From contig NZ_CP059450.1 of assembly GCF_022023855.1 (NCBI RefSeq), forward strand, positions 1,851,001 to 1,915,000: a stretch of 64,000 nucleotides of DNA, in the 5' to 3' direction. This DNA is from Azospirillum brasilense. GTDB lineage: Bacteria > Pseudomonadota > Alphaproteobacteria > Azospirillales > Azospirillaceae. Numbering within the stretch: position 1 is the stretch's first letter; each line of letters starts with the position of its first letter. Under the pieces are notes generated by a model. It made no database searches. It worked only from the letters and a program-made list of their open reading frames with translations, and was not told the origin of the DNA. Of the stretch, positions 51,275-60,739 are shown piece after piece. Both the position numbers and the translations under genes were made by a program.

Positions 51275-52285
51275 TCAATGCTCCCCGTCCTGGCGCCATT
51301 CGGCGGCGACACGCCGGATGACGTCCGGGCGGAGGACGTCAACCGCGTGGGCGTCCATGTGGGCCGCCAGCGAGTCCGGCATGTCCGGCGACAGGGCCGC
51401 CCCCTCCACCCGCCAGCGGGCCATCCAGGACAAAGTGCGCAGCCAAGTCAGCCGGCGCAAGGGCCGGCGCCACGGTCGCACCGCTTCGGCCAGCGCGGGC
51501 GGCACCGCGGCCTCCCAGGCCGCGTGGAACGTCGCAACCTCGTCCGGCGCCAGCACCGCCGCGACCTCCCGCTCCCACATGGTGGAGGTGTAGAGGCTGG
51601 CGTGGGCGAGGTCGATGGCCGGGTGGCCGTACTGGGCCTTCTCCAGATCGGTGAACCACGCTTTGCCGGCGTCGTCGATCAGGAAGTTGCCGGGGTGGAC
51701 GTCGCTGCCGACCAGCGTGATGGGAATCGGCGCCGCGCAGCGGAAAACGCGGGCGGCCTCCAGTTCCTTTTCAAGCAACGCCAAGGCGTCCGGCGCCAGC
51801 CCGGCGCGCTCGAACCACACCGCCTGCCGCTCCACCTGGGCCAGGGTCGCCGCCACCGGGTCGGCGGGAGCGGGCAGGGGGGCACGCTCGCCGTCCGGGG
51901 GCAGGGGCAGCGCGTGCAGGGCGGCGAGCGCCCGCGCGATGGCCGGCATGTCGCCCGGCAGGCGCGGCGGGCGCCCGACGATTTCCGTCACCACCAGCGC
52001 CCCCATGGGCAGCTCCGGCCCCGGCGGCAGGACGGCGGCCAGTTCCGGTGTGTGGCCGCCGGGGGCGGCGCGGCGGAAGGCGGTGGCCTGCTGCTCCAGA
52101 TTGGCGAAGGGGTCGAGCCCGAGCTGGCTCCAGCGCGGGACGCGGGCGACCAAGCCTTTTCCCGACAGCCTCACATGGTCGTGCGCCACGCCCCGGCGCG
52201 GCATCGGTTCCAGCGCGCCTTGCGGCAAACCGGCGAAGGCCGGCAGCCGCGTCAGGGCGCCGTGAAGACCGGCGGTGCCGGTCAC
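51275..52285 (-). CDS. Aminoglycoside phosphotransferase-fold kinase
   Basis: Product of 336 aa. The kinase-like core shows VGSDVHPGNFLID, the APH/choline-kinase Brenner-type loop with catalytic Asp and metal-binding Asn, and AWFTDLEKAQYG with the DxE-type metal site. The N-terminal lobe is less typical (HDHVRLSGKGLVARVPRWS). The substrate is not predictable; small-molecule or choline/ethanolamine-like kinases and non-resistance APH proteins share this pattern. The GTG start at 52285 overlaps the moaB stop as GTGA, so it is translationally coupled in the slt-moaB-kinase run. Confidence 0.8.
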   Translation of the reverse strand: MTGTAGLHGALTRLPAFAGLPQGALEPMPRRGVAHDHVRLSGKGLVARVPRWSQLGLDPFANLEQQATAFRRAAPGGHTPELAAVLPPGPELPMGALVVTEIVGRPPRLPGDMPAIARALAALHALPLPPDGERAPLPAPADPVAATLAQVERQAVWFERAGLAPDALALLEKELEAARVFRCAAPIPITLVGSDVHPGNFLIDDAGKAWFTDLEKAQYGHPAIDLAHASLYTSTMWEREVAAVLAPDEVATFHAAWEAAVPPALAEAVRPWRRPLRRLTWLRTLSWMARWRVEGAALSPDMPDSLAAHMDAHAVDVLRPDVIRRVAAEWRQDGEH

Positions 52286-52818
52286 CCCTGATGCTCGCGC
52301 AGGCGCGGCATCAGTTCGACGAGGTTGCAGGGACGGTGCCGGTTGTCAAGCTGGAAGACCAGGATGTCGTCCCAGGCGTCGCGGCAGGCGCTGGGCGAAC
52401 CCGGCAGGGCGAAAATGTAGGTGCCGTTGGCGACCCCGCCGGTCGCCCGGCTCTGGATCGTCGAGGTGCCGACCTTGGCGTAGCTGAGTTGGCGGAACAG
52501 CTCCCCGAAGCCGGGGATCGCCTTGTCGAACAGCGCCTCCACCGCCTCCGGCGTCACGTCGCGGCCGGTCACGCCGGTGCCGCCGGTGGTCAGCACGACG
52601 TCGACCTCCGGATCGGCGATCCAGGCCTGGACCTGGGCGCGGATGGCGGCGACGTCGTCCTTCACGATGGCGCGGGCGCCCAGCCGGTGGCCGGCGCCGG
52701 TCAGCCGCTCCGCCAGCGCGTCGCCCGAGCGGTCGTCGGCGAGCGTGCGCGTGTCGGATACGGTCATGACGGCGATGTTGACGGGCAGGAACGGGCGGGT
52801 TTCGTCAATTTTCGGCAT
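52282..52818 (-). CDS. moaB: Molybdenum cofactor biosynthesis protein B
   Basis: Product of 178 aa, MoaB/MogA fold that adenylates molybdopterin ahead of molybdate insertion. Signatures: VNIAVMTVSDTRTLADDRSGD at the start, VDVVLTTGGTGVTGRDVTPEAV and ALPGSPSACRDAWDDIL. ATG 52818 is chosen from conserved sequence; it lies inside the last codons of the lytic transglycosylase gene (14-base overlap), and the stop overlaps the kinase start. The cofactor made would serve molybdenum enzymes such as PaoABC at 42764-46592, though the two loci are not linked in one operon. Confidence 0.93.
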   Translation of the reverse strand: MPKIDETRPFLPVNIAVMTVSDTRTLADDRSGDALAERLTGAGHRLGARAIVKDDVAAIRAQVQAWIADPEVDVVLTTGGTGVTGRDVTPEAVEALFDKAIPGFGELFRQLSYAKVGTSTIQSRATGGVANGTYIFALPGSPSACRDAWDDILVFQLDNRHRPCNLVELMPRLREHQG

Positions 52819-54835
52819 CGGCGGATTCGGCGTGTTGCGCGACCTGGGTGGACCGGGCCGCCGGGAAGACATCCACCGGCATATAGACCGGCCAGCCGCC
52901 CGCCGCAACGGCGTCCAGCGATTCGATTTCCTGCCCCAGGCGGAGCCGGTAGATCCAAAAGTTGGCGACGACCTTCTCGACGTAGTTCCGCGTCTCGGCG
53001 TAGGGCAGGCTCTCGATGAAGAGCAGCGGGTCGTTGCCGATGTCCGACAGCTCCCGGCGCCAGCGCGCCAGCGTGCCGGGGCCGGCGTTGTAGGCGGCGG
53101 CCAGCAGGAACAGGTTGTTGCCGATGTCCTGGCTGTTCAGAAGCTCCGCCATGTAGCGCTGCCCGAGCTCCATGTTGGTGGAGGGGTCGAACAGGCCTGC
53201 GCGGGCGGCGTCGGCCTCGCCGATGTCGGCGTTGCGCTCCTGCACATGCTGGGCGGTGGCGGGCATGATCTGCATCAGACCGGTGGCCCCGGCGGAGCTG
53301 ACCAGCCGCGGGTCGAAGCGCGATTCCTGCCGCATCACCGCGAAGACCAGCGCGCGGTCCACGGCGAACCCGTCGCGCGGCTTCCAGTGCGGCACCGGGT
53401 AGAGGGCCGCCGTGTAGGGCGCGCCGTCCGGACCGGCCACCGCGTTGCCGACCTGGAGCGCCAACCCCGGCAACCCGGCGCGGTCGGCCAGCGCCACCAG
53501 CGCCTGCTCGGCCAGCGCGTCGCCGCGCGGGTGGATGCGGCGCAGTTCCAACTCCGCCGTTTCGCGCTGTCCAGCCTGGATCAGGGCGATGGCGCGGGTG
53601 CCGCCGGGCAGGGCGGACAACGCCTTCAGATGGTCCCCGGTCAGCTCCGGCGTGCGCCAGTTGAGGTCGCCCGAGCCGCCCAGCTTGCGGTGGGCGAGAA
53701 GTCCATAGAAGGTGTGCGGGTAGCGCGCCGCTGCGGCCAGATGGGCGCGGGCCTGCTCCTCGCGGCCCCGGCGGGCGTGGGCGCGGGCGGCCCAGAAATC
53801 GGCAGCGGAGGCCAGCCAGGGCGATCGCGGTCCAGCCTCGGCCAGATTGGTGAAGTGGCGGGCGGCGCGGTCGTACTGCTTCAGCCGCCAAGCGGCGAGG
53901 CCGGCGATCCAATGCGCCTCCGTCAGCGCCGGGCCGGAACGGGCGGCGCTGGCCGAGGCCAGCGACAGCGCCTGAGTCACGTCGCCGGAATAGTAGAGCG
54001 AGGCGGCAATGCGCGCCCGCGCCTGGTCGTACTGCACCGAATCGAGGCTGCGCCCGAAATCGTCCTGGTTGAGCAGGGCGAGCGCCGCCCCCGGCTTGCC
54101 GGCGCGCAGCAGCTCCGTCACGCGGGACGGGGTGGTGTGGTTGGCGCGGCTGGCGGTGCGGCTGCGCGGGGCGACGGTGATTCTGGCCTTGTCCTCGGCC
54201 GCCTCGGCGCTCTTGTCCGGGTCGGACTGGTCCTCGTCGGAGACGGCCTCCGGCAGCGGTTCGGGGCGCAGGCCGCCCAACCGCTCCAGCGATCCGGTCA
54301 GCCGCTCCCCGTCGCTGCCGCGCGGCGGCTTCAGGGCGCGCTGCTGGCCGGCGGGGGCGCGGCGCTGGGCCAGGGCGTGAATGCGCTCGGCGCCCGGCAG
54401 GTCGCCGTAGCGCTGGAGCCAGCCGGCCAACTCGTCGTAGCTGGCTTTGCGGTCGGGGTGCAGATAGCGCTGGCGCAGCACATGGCCCATCAGGCGGCGG
54501 TCGCGCAGCAGGCGGATTTCCCAGTCGGCGCCTTCCCACTCGCCTCGTTCCTGCAGGGCGAAGATGCGCCGGTAATGGCGGGCGTCCTCTTCCGTCAGCT
54601 GGACGGCGCGCGCGTCGGCGTCCGTCGCCAGAAGCAGATTTTGCTCGGCACGATCGAATCCCGGCGGGACGACGGGGCGTCCATCCGGCGCGTGGATCAC
54701 AAGGCCGGCCTGGGCTGGGCGATAGCTGCCCGTCGGGTCGGGTGCCGCGCACAGCGCCAGCGCCACCCCCGTCACTCCCAAGACCTTCCGCCGCAGCGAG
54801 ACGGTGTTTGCTGCGCTGCACAATATCCGGAACAT
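52805..54835 (-). CDS. Soluble lytic murein transglycosylase (Slt70-like)
   Basis: Product of 676 aa that cleaves peptidoglycan between MurNAc and GlcNAc with 1,6-anhydro product formation. A long alpha-helical superhelix domain comes first. The GH23 catalytic domain lies near the C-terminus: VFAVMRQESRFDPRLVS with the catalytic Glu in RQES, GATGLMQIMPATAQ, and LLAAAYNAGPGTLARW. An N-terminal hydrophobic segment (VLGVTGVALALCAAP) should direct export. ATG 54835 is preferred over an in-frame TTG at 54886; neither has a strong ribosome site. First gene of the run with moaB and the kinase. Confidence 0.9.
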   Translation of the reverse strand: MFRILCSAANTVSLRRKVLGVTGVALALCAAPDPTGSYRPAQAGLVIHAPDGRPVVPPGFDRAEQNLLLATDADARAVQLTEEDARHYRRIFALQERGEWEGADWEIRLLRDRRLMGHVLRQRYLHPDRKASYDELAGWLQRYGDLPGAERIHALAQRRAPAGQQRALKPPRGSDGERLTGSLERLGGLRPEPLPEAVSDEDQSDPDKSAEAAEDKARITVAPRSRTASRANHTTPSRVTELLRAGKPGAALALLNQDDFGRSLDSVQYDQARARIAASLYYSGDVTQALSLASASAARSGPALTEAHWIAGLAAWRLKQYDRAARHFTNLAEAGPRSPWLASAADFWAARAHARRGREEQARAHLAAAARYPHTFYGLLAHRKLGGSGDLNWRTPELTGDHLKALSALPGGTRAIALIQAGQRETAELELRRIHPRGDALAEQALVALADRAGLPGLALQVGNAVAGPDGAPYTAALYPVPHWKPRDGFAVDRALVFAVMRQESRFDPRLVSSAGATGLMQIMPATAQHVQERNADIGEADAARAGLFDPSTNMELGQRYMAELLNSQDIGNNLFLLAAAYNAGPGTLARWRRELSDIGNDPLLFIESLPYAETRNYVEKVVANFWIYRLRLGQEIESLDAVAAGGWPVYMPVDVFPAARSTQVAQHAESADAEN

Positions 54836-55237
54836 GATATTCGAATAACCGCACTGGACGGGAATCGCAAGAAGATGATTCCCCAACAGCGGTCAATGCC
54901 GCCTGTTCACAAGGATTTTCAGCAACTTAGTGGGAGCGGAAAAATGGCCCTAGCCCAGTGGAAAGACCCTTTTGGCGCAAGGTCATGGGTCTTTCTGTGC
55001 CGTTTGGCGCAACGGCATAGCGGCGACTTGGTAAACCACTCCGATCTTTCGAAGTACTTGAGTAATGTTTGGAATGTCTATGGATGTCGAATGTTCGAAT
55101 GACCGCGCAAGAAAAGACGCAATAAGAGAGGCATTTTATGAAATGGGCGTCATTAACCACTGCGGTGGCGGGTTTGCCCCCTCCCCTGTGTCAGCGGGAG
55201 AGGGTTGGGGAGGGGGCAAAACGACGATTGCGGTTGG
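54836..55237. other. 402-base intergenic region with small hairpins
   Basis: Upstream of the transglycosylase gene (leftward) and downstream of the uracil-DNA glycosylase gene (also leftward). No supported gene: a 77-codon minus-strand frame at 54927-55160 has no ribosome site or recognisable motif. It contains a 9-bp inverted repeat (GAAAGACCC 54961-54969 with GGGTCTTTC 54987-54995), two copies of TTTGGCGCAA (54971-54980 and 55003-55012), an AT-richer block near 55030-55140, and the palindrome at 55173-55220. Confidence 0.5.
55173..55220. repeat. Extragenic palindrome, REP-like
   Basis: TTTGCCCCCTCCCC (55173-55186) and its exact complement (55207-55220) form a 14-bp stem with a 20-base loop rich in GGGAGAGGG. 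There is no T-tract, so it is not a standard terminator. Sequences of this GGGAGAGGGTTGGGGAGG type occur as dispersed elements in many proteobacteria. Confidence 0.55.
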
Positions 55238-56104
55238 TCAACCCGGAAAGCGCTGGCGAAGGGTCAGCAGGTCGCGCCACGCCTCGCGCTTGGCGATGGG
55301 GTTGCGCAGCAGATAGGCCGGGTGCAGCATCGGGAGGACCGGCACCGGGCCGGACAGGCCGGGGGAGGCGTAGTCGAACCAGCGGCCGCGCAGGCGGGTG
55401 ATGCCCTCCGCCCGGTTGAGCAAAGTCTTGGCGGAGGTGCCACCCAGCGGCACCAGCACCTTCGGTCCGATCAGCTCGACGTGCCGTTCCAGGAAGGGCA
55501 GGCAGGCGGCGATCTCCGCCTGGGTCGGTGACCGATTGCCGGGCGGGCGCCAGGGCAGGATGTTGCTGATGTAGACCGTGCTGCGATCGAGTCCCACCTG
55601 GGCCAGCATGCGGTCAAGCAGCTTGCCGCTGACCCCGACGAAGGGCTTGCCCTGCCGGTCCTCGTCCTCGCCCGGCGCCTCGCCGATCAGCATGATGTCC
55701 GCAGCGGGATTGCCGTCCGCGAAGACCGTGTTCATCGCCGTCGCCTTCAGCGGGCAACCGTCGAAGGCGCGCAGCGCCGACTCCAGCTCCTCCAGGCTGC
55801 GCGCCTCGGCAGCGCGGGCGCGGGCGCTCGCCCCGGCCTCGCTGGCGCCCAGCGGCAGGTCCGCCGTGACGGGCGCACCGAACATCGACGCGCCGGAGGG
55901 ACCACCGAACGCCGACCGCGGCGTCGTCGCCGGCGCGGGGCGCGCCGCGGCGGGCGGCAGCGCCGAGGCGCCGGCCGGCGCACGCGCCACCGTCGGCCGG
56001 GCGGCCAGCGTCGCCCAGTCCAAGGGCTCGTCCCCGATGGCTTCGTCGCACCCGATGTCGACGTGCCAGCGCAGGGCCGCGAGGATGTCGCATTGGTCAA
56101 TCAT
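55238..56104 (-). CDS. Uracil-DNA glycosylase, family 4 (SPO1 polymerase-related)
   Basis: Product of 288 aa that removes uracil from DNA as the first step of base-excision repair. The catalytic core shows MLIGEAPGEDEDRQGKPFVG (motif A), VYISNILPWRPPGNR and MLHPAYLLRNP (motif B). FDGCPLKATAMNTVFADG precedes it and provides one likely iron-sulfur Cys. About 100 N-terminal residues are a low-complexity Ala/Pro-rich extension, usual in alphaproteobacterial members. It lacks the KRRIH insertion of UdgX. Divergent from the ETF-QO gene. Confidence 0.9.
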   Translation of the reverse strand: MIDQCDILAALRWHVDIGCDEAIGDEPLDWATLAARPTVARAPAGASALPPAAARPAPATTPRSAFGGPSGASMFGAPVTADLPLGASEAGASARARAAEARSLEELESALRAFDGCPLKATAMNTVFADGNPAADIMLIGEAPGEDEDRQGKPFVGVSGKLLDRMLAQVGLDRSTVYISNILPWRPPGNRSPTQAEIAACLPFLERHVELIGPKVLVPLGGTSAKTLLNRAEGITRLRGRWFDYASPGLSGPVPVLPMLHPAYLLRNPIAKREAWRDLLTLRQRFPG

Positions 56105-56249
56105 CGTTTGACCTTACCACGGCTCCTGTGGTCTTACATGGGCTTAGATATCCTTTTTGGCGGGTGCGAAAGGCATACGCCGTTCCGAAAGCCGCCGGAC
56201 CCTGCGGAAATGGCCCCGGCGCTTCAATCAAGCGGGAGGCATGGGGACC

Positions 56250-57911
56250 ATGGATCGCGATCCGCGCGAGGTGATGGAGTACGACGTCCTTGTCGTCGGA
56301 GCCGGCCCGTCGGGCCTGAGCGCGGCCATCCGCCTGAAACAGCTTGCCAATGAGGCGGGGCAGGAGCTGTCGGTCTGCGTCGTCGAGAAGGGTTCGGAGG
56401 TCGGCGCCCATCTGCTCTCCGGCGCGGTGTTCGAACCGCACGCGCTGGACGAGCTGATCCCCGACTGGAAGGAGAAGGGCGCGCCCCTGACCACCCCGGC
56501 CCGCGAGGACCATTTCCTCTTCCTCACCGAGACCAAGGCCTACAAGTCGCCCTTCGCTCCGCCGCAGATGCACAATCACGGCAACTGGATCATCAGCCTG
56601 GGCAACCTCGCCCGCTGGATGGCCGGGCAGGCCGAGGAGCTGGGCGTCGAGATCTACCCCGGCTTCGCCGCGGCGGAAGTGCTCTACGACGACAGCGGTG
56701 CGGTCAAGGGTGTCGCCACCGGCGACATGGGCATCGGCAAGGACGGCGAGAAGACCGGCAACTACACGCCGGGCATGGAGTTGCACGCCCGGCAGACCAT
56801 CTTCGCCGAGGGCTGCCGCGGCTCGCTGACCAAGACCCTGTTCGAGCGCTTCGACCTGCGCCGTGACGCCGATCCCCAGACCTACGGCATCGGCATCAAG
56901 GAGCTGTGGGAGGTCGATCCCGCCAAATCCCAGCCTGGCCTGATCGTCCACACCATCGGCTGGCCGATGGACCCCAAGACCTACGGCGGCTCCTGGCTCT
57001 ACCACATGGAGGGCAACCTGGTGTCGGTCGGCTTCGTGGTCGGGCTCGACTACGAGAACCCGCACCTGTCGCCCTTCGAGGAGTTCCAGCGCTACAAGAC
57101 CCACCCGGCGATCCGTCCGACCTTCGAAGGCGGGCGGCGCATCGCCTATGGTGCCCGCGCCCTGTCGGAAGGCGGCTTCCAGTCGATCCCCAAGCTGACC
57201 TTCCCCGGCGGTCTGATCGTCGGCGACGCGGCGGGCTTCCTCAACGTGCCCAAGATCAAGGGCAACCACACCGCGATGAAGTCGGGCATGCTGGCGGCCG
57301 AGGCGGTGTTCGAACTGCTGTCCGCCCAGACCAATGGCGAGACCCCGGCGCGCGAGGCGGTGGCCTACCCGGAGAAGCTGAAGGCGTCCTGGGTGTGGTC
57401 GGAGTTGCACGCGGTGCGCAACATCCGCCCCGGCTTCCAGAAAGGGCTGTGGGCGGGTCTGGCCAACGCGGCCTACGAGACGGCGACCAAGGGCAAGTCG
57501 CCGTGGACGCTGCACCACCGGCACGGCGACCACGAGACGCTGAAGCGGGCGTCGGAGATGCCGAGGATCGCCTATCCCAAGCCGGACGGCGTGGTGTCGT
57601 TCGACCGGCTGTCGTCGGTGTACCTGTCGAACACCAACCACGAGGAGGACCAGCCGGCGCACCTGACGCTGAAGGACGCGTCGGTGCCGATCGCGGTCAA
57701 TCTGGCGCTCTACGACGCGCCGGAGACGCGCTACTGCCCGGCCGGGGTGTACGAGATCGTGCGGGCGGAGGACGGCAGCGACCCGCGGCTGCAGATCAAC
57801 GCGCAGAACTGCGTGCACTGCAAGACCTGCGACATCAAGGACCCCACCCAGAACATCAATTGGGTCGTCCCGGAAGGCGGCGGCGGCCCGAACTATCCGG
57901 GCGGGATGTAA
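56250..57911 (+). CDS. Electron-transfer flavoprotein-ubiquinone oxidoreductase
   Basis: Product of 553 aa, a membrane-associated FAD and 4Fe-4S enzyme that passes electrons from ETF to ubiquinone. The FAD site is YDVLVVGAGPSGLSAAI at the start. Middle signatures include GGFQSIPKLTFPGGLIVGDAAGF. The C-terminal ferredoxin part is RYCPAGVYE and CVHCKTCDIKDPTQNI with the cluster cysteines. Length is normal. ATG 56250 is chosen with GGGAGG 10 bases upstream; ATG 56241 would be too close to it. It would serve acyl-CoA dehydrogenases such as the one at 36435-37598. Confidence 0.95.
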   Translation: MDRDPREVMEYDVLVVGAGPSGLSAAIRLKQLANEAGQELSVCVVEKGSEVGAHLLSGAVFEPHALDELIPDWKEKGAPLTTPAREDHFLFLTETKAYKSPFAPPQMHNHGNWIISLGNLARWMAGQAEELGVEIYPGFAAAEVLYDDSGAVKGVATGDMGIGKDGEKTGNYTPGMELHARQTIFAEGCRGSLTKTLFERFDLRRDADPQTYGIGIKELWEVDPAKSQPGLIVHTIGWPMDPKTYGGSWLYHMEGNLVSVGFVVGLDYENPHLSPFEEFQRYKTHPAIRPTFEGGRRIAYGARALSEGGFQSIPKLTFPGGLIVGDAAGFLNVPKIKGNHTAMKSGMLAAEAVFELLSAQTNGETPAREAVAYPEKLKASWVWSELHAVRNIRPGFQKGLWAGLANAAYETATKGKSPWTLHHRHGDHETLKRASEMPRIAYPKPDGVVSFDRLSSVYLSNTNHEEDQPAHLTLKDASVPIAVNLALYDAPETRYCPAGVYEIVRAEDGSDPRLQINAQNCVHCKTCDIKDPTQNINWVVPEGGGGPNYPGGM

Positions 57912-57931
57912 GGCCCCGCTTTACCGCCGCT

Positions 57932-60163
57932 TTACCGTCTCGGCCCGAAGCGCTTGCGCGGGGCGCCGCGGAAACCGGCCTTGGGCGGCGGCTCGCGCCG
58001 TTGACCGGCGGACCGCGCCCCGCGCGTGGCGAGCAGGTCGGCCAGACGCCGGCTGATCTCGCCGCGGCGGCTGCGCACCGCCTCCCGCTCCGGGAACAGG
58101 GTCGGGAACTTGCGCGCCGCCCAGTAATAAAGGTCGCAGGCCCGCGACAACCCCTCCAGCGCCGCGCCGTCCAGCCCGTCGAGCCGCGCCGGGACGAAGT
58201 GCCCGAGCGGTGACGGCTCTCCGGCCTCGACCGCGCCGAGGATGGCGGCGAGGATGCGCGCCTCCGCCTCGTCCTCCAGGTCGGCGGGAATCAGCAGAAG
58301 GTCCAGCCTGGCGGGCAGGGTCAGCCGCCGCTCGTCCAGCATCACCGCCAGCCGCCGCATCCCGGACAGGTCGCCCACCCGGTAGGGCGACCCCGCCGTG
58401 CGCGCGTCGGCGAAGCAGTCGAGCAGCAGGACCGTCTCCTCCGTCCCGATGTGCCCGGCCAGACGGGCCAGCATGGCGCGGGTCGGCCGCACGGTCAGCG
58501 GCGCATCGGCGCGCAGGCGCCCGTCCGCCTTCTCCAGCAGAGTGCGCAGGGCCTGCGGCGTGCCGCGGCCGACCACGCCGAACTCCCCCGACTCGAATTT
58601 GCCGAACCGCCCGGCGCGGCCGGCGATCTGCTTGACCTCCGTCGCGCTCAACGGTCGGACGCTGGTCCCGTCGAACTTCTCCAGCGCGGTGAACAGCACG
58701 CGGCGGCAGGGCAGGTTCAGCCCCATGCCGATGGCGTCGGTCGCCACCACCACGTCGGCCTCACCGGACAGGAAGCGCGCCGCCTCCCGCCGCCGCACCT
58801 CGGGGGCCAGCGCGCCGTAGACCGCGGCGACCGACAGGCCCTTGGCGCGCAGCGTGTCGCGCACGGAATGGATCTCCCGCCGGGAGAAGGCGATCAGCGC
58901 GTCGCCCGGCTCCACCTCCTCCCAGTTCAGGCGGCGGTCGATCAGGGTCAGCGGCACCTTGCGCTCCAGCTCGATCACCTCCAGCCGTTCCCCGAGATGG
59001 TCCGCCACCCGCTCGACCAGCGGGCGGGCCTCCGGAGCGCCCAGGATGTAGACGGTCTCCGCCGGGGCGCCCATCAGCGCCGCCGTCCAGGCCCAGCCGC
59101 GGTCGGGGTCGGCGAGCATCTGGATCTCGTCGATCACCGCCACCTCCACCGGGCGGTCGGGGTCCATCACCTCGATGGTCGAGGCGGTGTGCCGGGCGCC
59201 GGGCGTCGTGATCACCTCCTCGCCGGTCAGCAGGGAGGCGGGCGTGCCCTCGGCGTTCAGCCGCTCCATCACCTCCAGCGCCAGCAGGCGCAGCGGCGCC
59301 AGATAGAGGCCGTCCCAGGCGCCCTTCAGCGCCTCGATGGCGTGATGGGTCTTGCCGGAATTGGTCGGGCCGATCACCAGGACCAGCCGCCGCCCCAGCC
59401 CGCGGGCCACCGGGAACAGCTTCTCGAAGCGGGCGAGGTCGAAGTGCCGGTCCACATAGGCGCGGCCGCGCGCCTCCGCCCGTTCGCGCCGCCACACGGC
59501 GAACTCGCGGTCCCAGCGCTCCAGCAACTCGTCCACGCCATGCCGGTTGCGGGCGGCGCGGGACAGCCGGTCGGCCAGCGACGCGAAGGTCCAGGCATCT
59601 TCCGCACCGTCCGCTTCCCCGGCGTAACGGTGCAGCCGGGCGGCGGTGCGCGACAGAGCGTCCTCCAGCGCGGTGGCCAGCGCCGGGTCGCCCTCCAGCC
59701 GCAGGGCCAGATCGTCGTCCGTCAGGTCGGCCAGTTCCATGGCGTCGAGCACGCGCGACACCTGGAGCCGGACCGGCGCGGGCAGGCCGGGCCAGGGCAG
59801 GTCCTCGCTGCGCACCGCCCGGACCCGCGTGCGGTCGTCCGCCGGGTGCAGGCTGGTCGACCAGCCCTCCAGCGCGCGGCGCCCCTGGGCGAGCAGGGCG
59901 TTGCGCCGCCGCGCGCGGTCGAGCGTGCCCTGGATTTCCAGAATCACCGCCTCGCGGCGCTCCGCCGGGACCAGCAGGTCGCGCTTGCCCTTGGGCAGCG
60001 GCAGGCCGAGCGGCACCAGACCCAGCCCCTCGCCATGGGCGACCCGCGCCACGCCCGCGGCGGCGGCGGTCACCACGTCGGGGTGGGCGCTGGCCAGCTC
60101 GTGCACCAGATGCGGGTCGGCGGACTCGTCGGCGCCGGAAGTGTCGGGGGAGGTCATGTCCAT
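57932..60163 (-). CDS. SUV3-like RNA/DNA helicase
   Basis: Product of 743 aa. Superfamily 2 motifs: VIGPTNSGKTHHAIEALKG (motif I, about 262-280), VIDEIQML (motif II, about 345), LIAFSRREI and VVVATDAIGMGLNLP (motifs IV-V), and QIAGRAGRFG (motif VI). The variants GPTNSGKT and DEIQ are diagnostic of the group containing mitochondrial SUV3, the helicase of the RNA degradosome. The N-terminal 240 residues are helical and less conserved. The C-terminus is basic (PPKAGFRGAPRKRFG). A role in RNA turnover is inferred from the mitochondrial relative; bacterial members are little studied. Convergent with ETF-QO. Confidence 0.85.
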   Translation of the reverse strand: MDMTSPDTSGADESADPHLVHELASAHPDVVTAAAAGVARVAHGEGLGLVPLGLPLPKGKRDLLVPAERREAVILEIQGTLDRARRRNALLAQGRRALEGWSTSLHPADDRTRVRAVRSEDLPWPGLPAPVRLQVSRVLDAMELADLTDDDLALRLEGDPALATALEDALSRTAARLHRYAGEADGAEDAWTFASLADRLSRAARNRHGVDELLERWDREFAVWRRERAEARGRAYVDRHFDLARFEKLFPVARGLGRRLVLVIGPTNSGKTHHAIEALKGAWDGLYLAPLRLLALEVMERLNAEGTPASLLTGEEVITTPGARHTASTIEVMDPDRPVEVAVIDEIQMLADPDRGWAWTAALMGAPAETVYILGAPEARPLVERVADHLGERLEVIELERKVPLTLIDRRLNWEEVEPGDALIAFSRREIHSVRDTLRAKGLSVAAVYGALAPEVRRREAARFLSGEADVVVATDAIGMGLNLPCRRVLFTALEKFDGTSVRPLSATEVKQIAGRAGRFGKFESGEFGVVGRGTPQALRTLLEKADGRLRADAPLTVRPTRAMLARLAGHIGTEETVLLLDCFADARTAGSPYRVGDLSGMRRLAVMLDERRLTLPARLDLLLIPADLEDEAEARILAAILGAVEAGEPSPLGHFVPARLDGLDGAALEGLSRACDLYYWAARKFPTLFPEREAVRSRRGEISRRLADLLATRGARSAGQRREPPPKAGFRGAPRKRFGPRR

Positions 60164-60276
60164 AGGGCGCGGTCTCTGGAGAACTTTTCACAAATTCGCA
60201 CTGGCGATCCGAGCCCATCCATGTCATGAGCCACGTCCCGCAGGGGCAGTCCCGGCCCCGAGGCAGGCATCAAGCC

Positions 60277-60726
60277 ATGACCAGACCGCTCCGCGCAAAG
60301 ATTCTCCGACCCGACCTCGATCCGGCCGCCCGCAAGGGCGCCAGCGGGGAGAACCGCTGCCGCTGCTGCGGGCGGCCCGGCGGCGCCGTCGTGCGCTGCC
60401 TGCCGGACGGGCGTTGGTACGACGCCGCCGACCAGACCTGGCGCGACGGGCGCGGGCGGCGGGCGGTCTGGCCCGACGTGGTGGAGTATGCCGAGACCCG
60501 CGACGTGCAGGTCGTCGTCCGCCCGGTCCGCCCCTCCGGCAACCCGGAGGCCCGCCCGAAGAACCTCTGCCGCCGCTGCCACATGCAGGAGGAGGCGTTG
60601 CGCAACGCCATCCGTTCCCGCATCCGGGCGCGGATGCGCCACGCGCTGGGCGACCTGTTCCTCGGCGATTATTCGTCGCCCGGAATCCTGGAGCGCGCCA
60701 TGGCACTCTACCGCCGCAAGTCCTGA
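60277..60726 (+). CDS. Hypothetical protein with paired cysteine motifs
   Basis: Product of 149 aa. Two Cys pairs, RCRCCGRPGG (near residue 26) and LCRRCHMQEE (near residue 99), could bind one zinc ion, with an Arg-rich C-terminal helix (IRSRIRARMRHALGDLF). The arrangement recalls HNH or zinc-ribbon proteins, but the central HNH residues are not evident. ATG 60277 is favoured (AGGCAGG upstream); an in-frame ATG at 60226 is possible. Divergent from the helicase gene. Function unknown. Confidence 0.6.
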   Translation: MTRPLRAKILRPDLDPAARKGASGENRCRCCGRPGGAVVRCLPDGRWYDAADQTWRDGRGRRAVWPDVVEYAETRDVQVVVRPVRPSGNPEARPKNLCRRCHMQEEALRNAIRSRIRARMRHALGDLFLGDYSSPGILERAMALYRRKS

Positions 60727-60739
60727 CCTCAAGGATTCG

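Noticed and set aside
54927..55160. 77-codon minus-strand ORF in the AT-richer gap
   Set aside because: No ribosome site, no recognisable motif and it runs through the hairpins; treated as chance.
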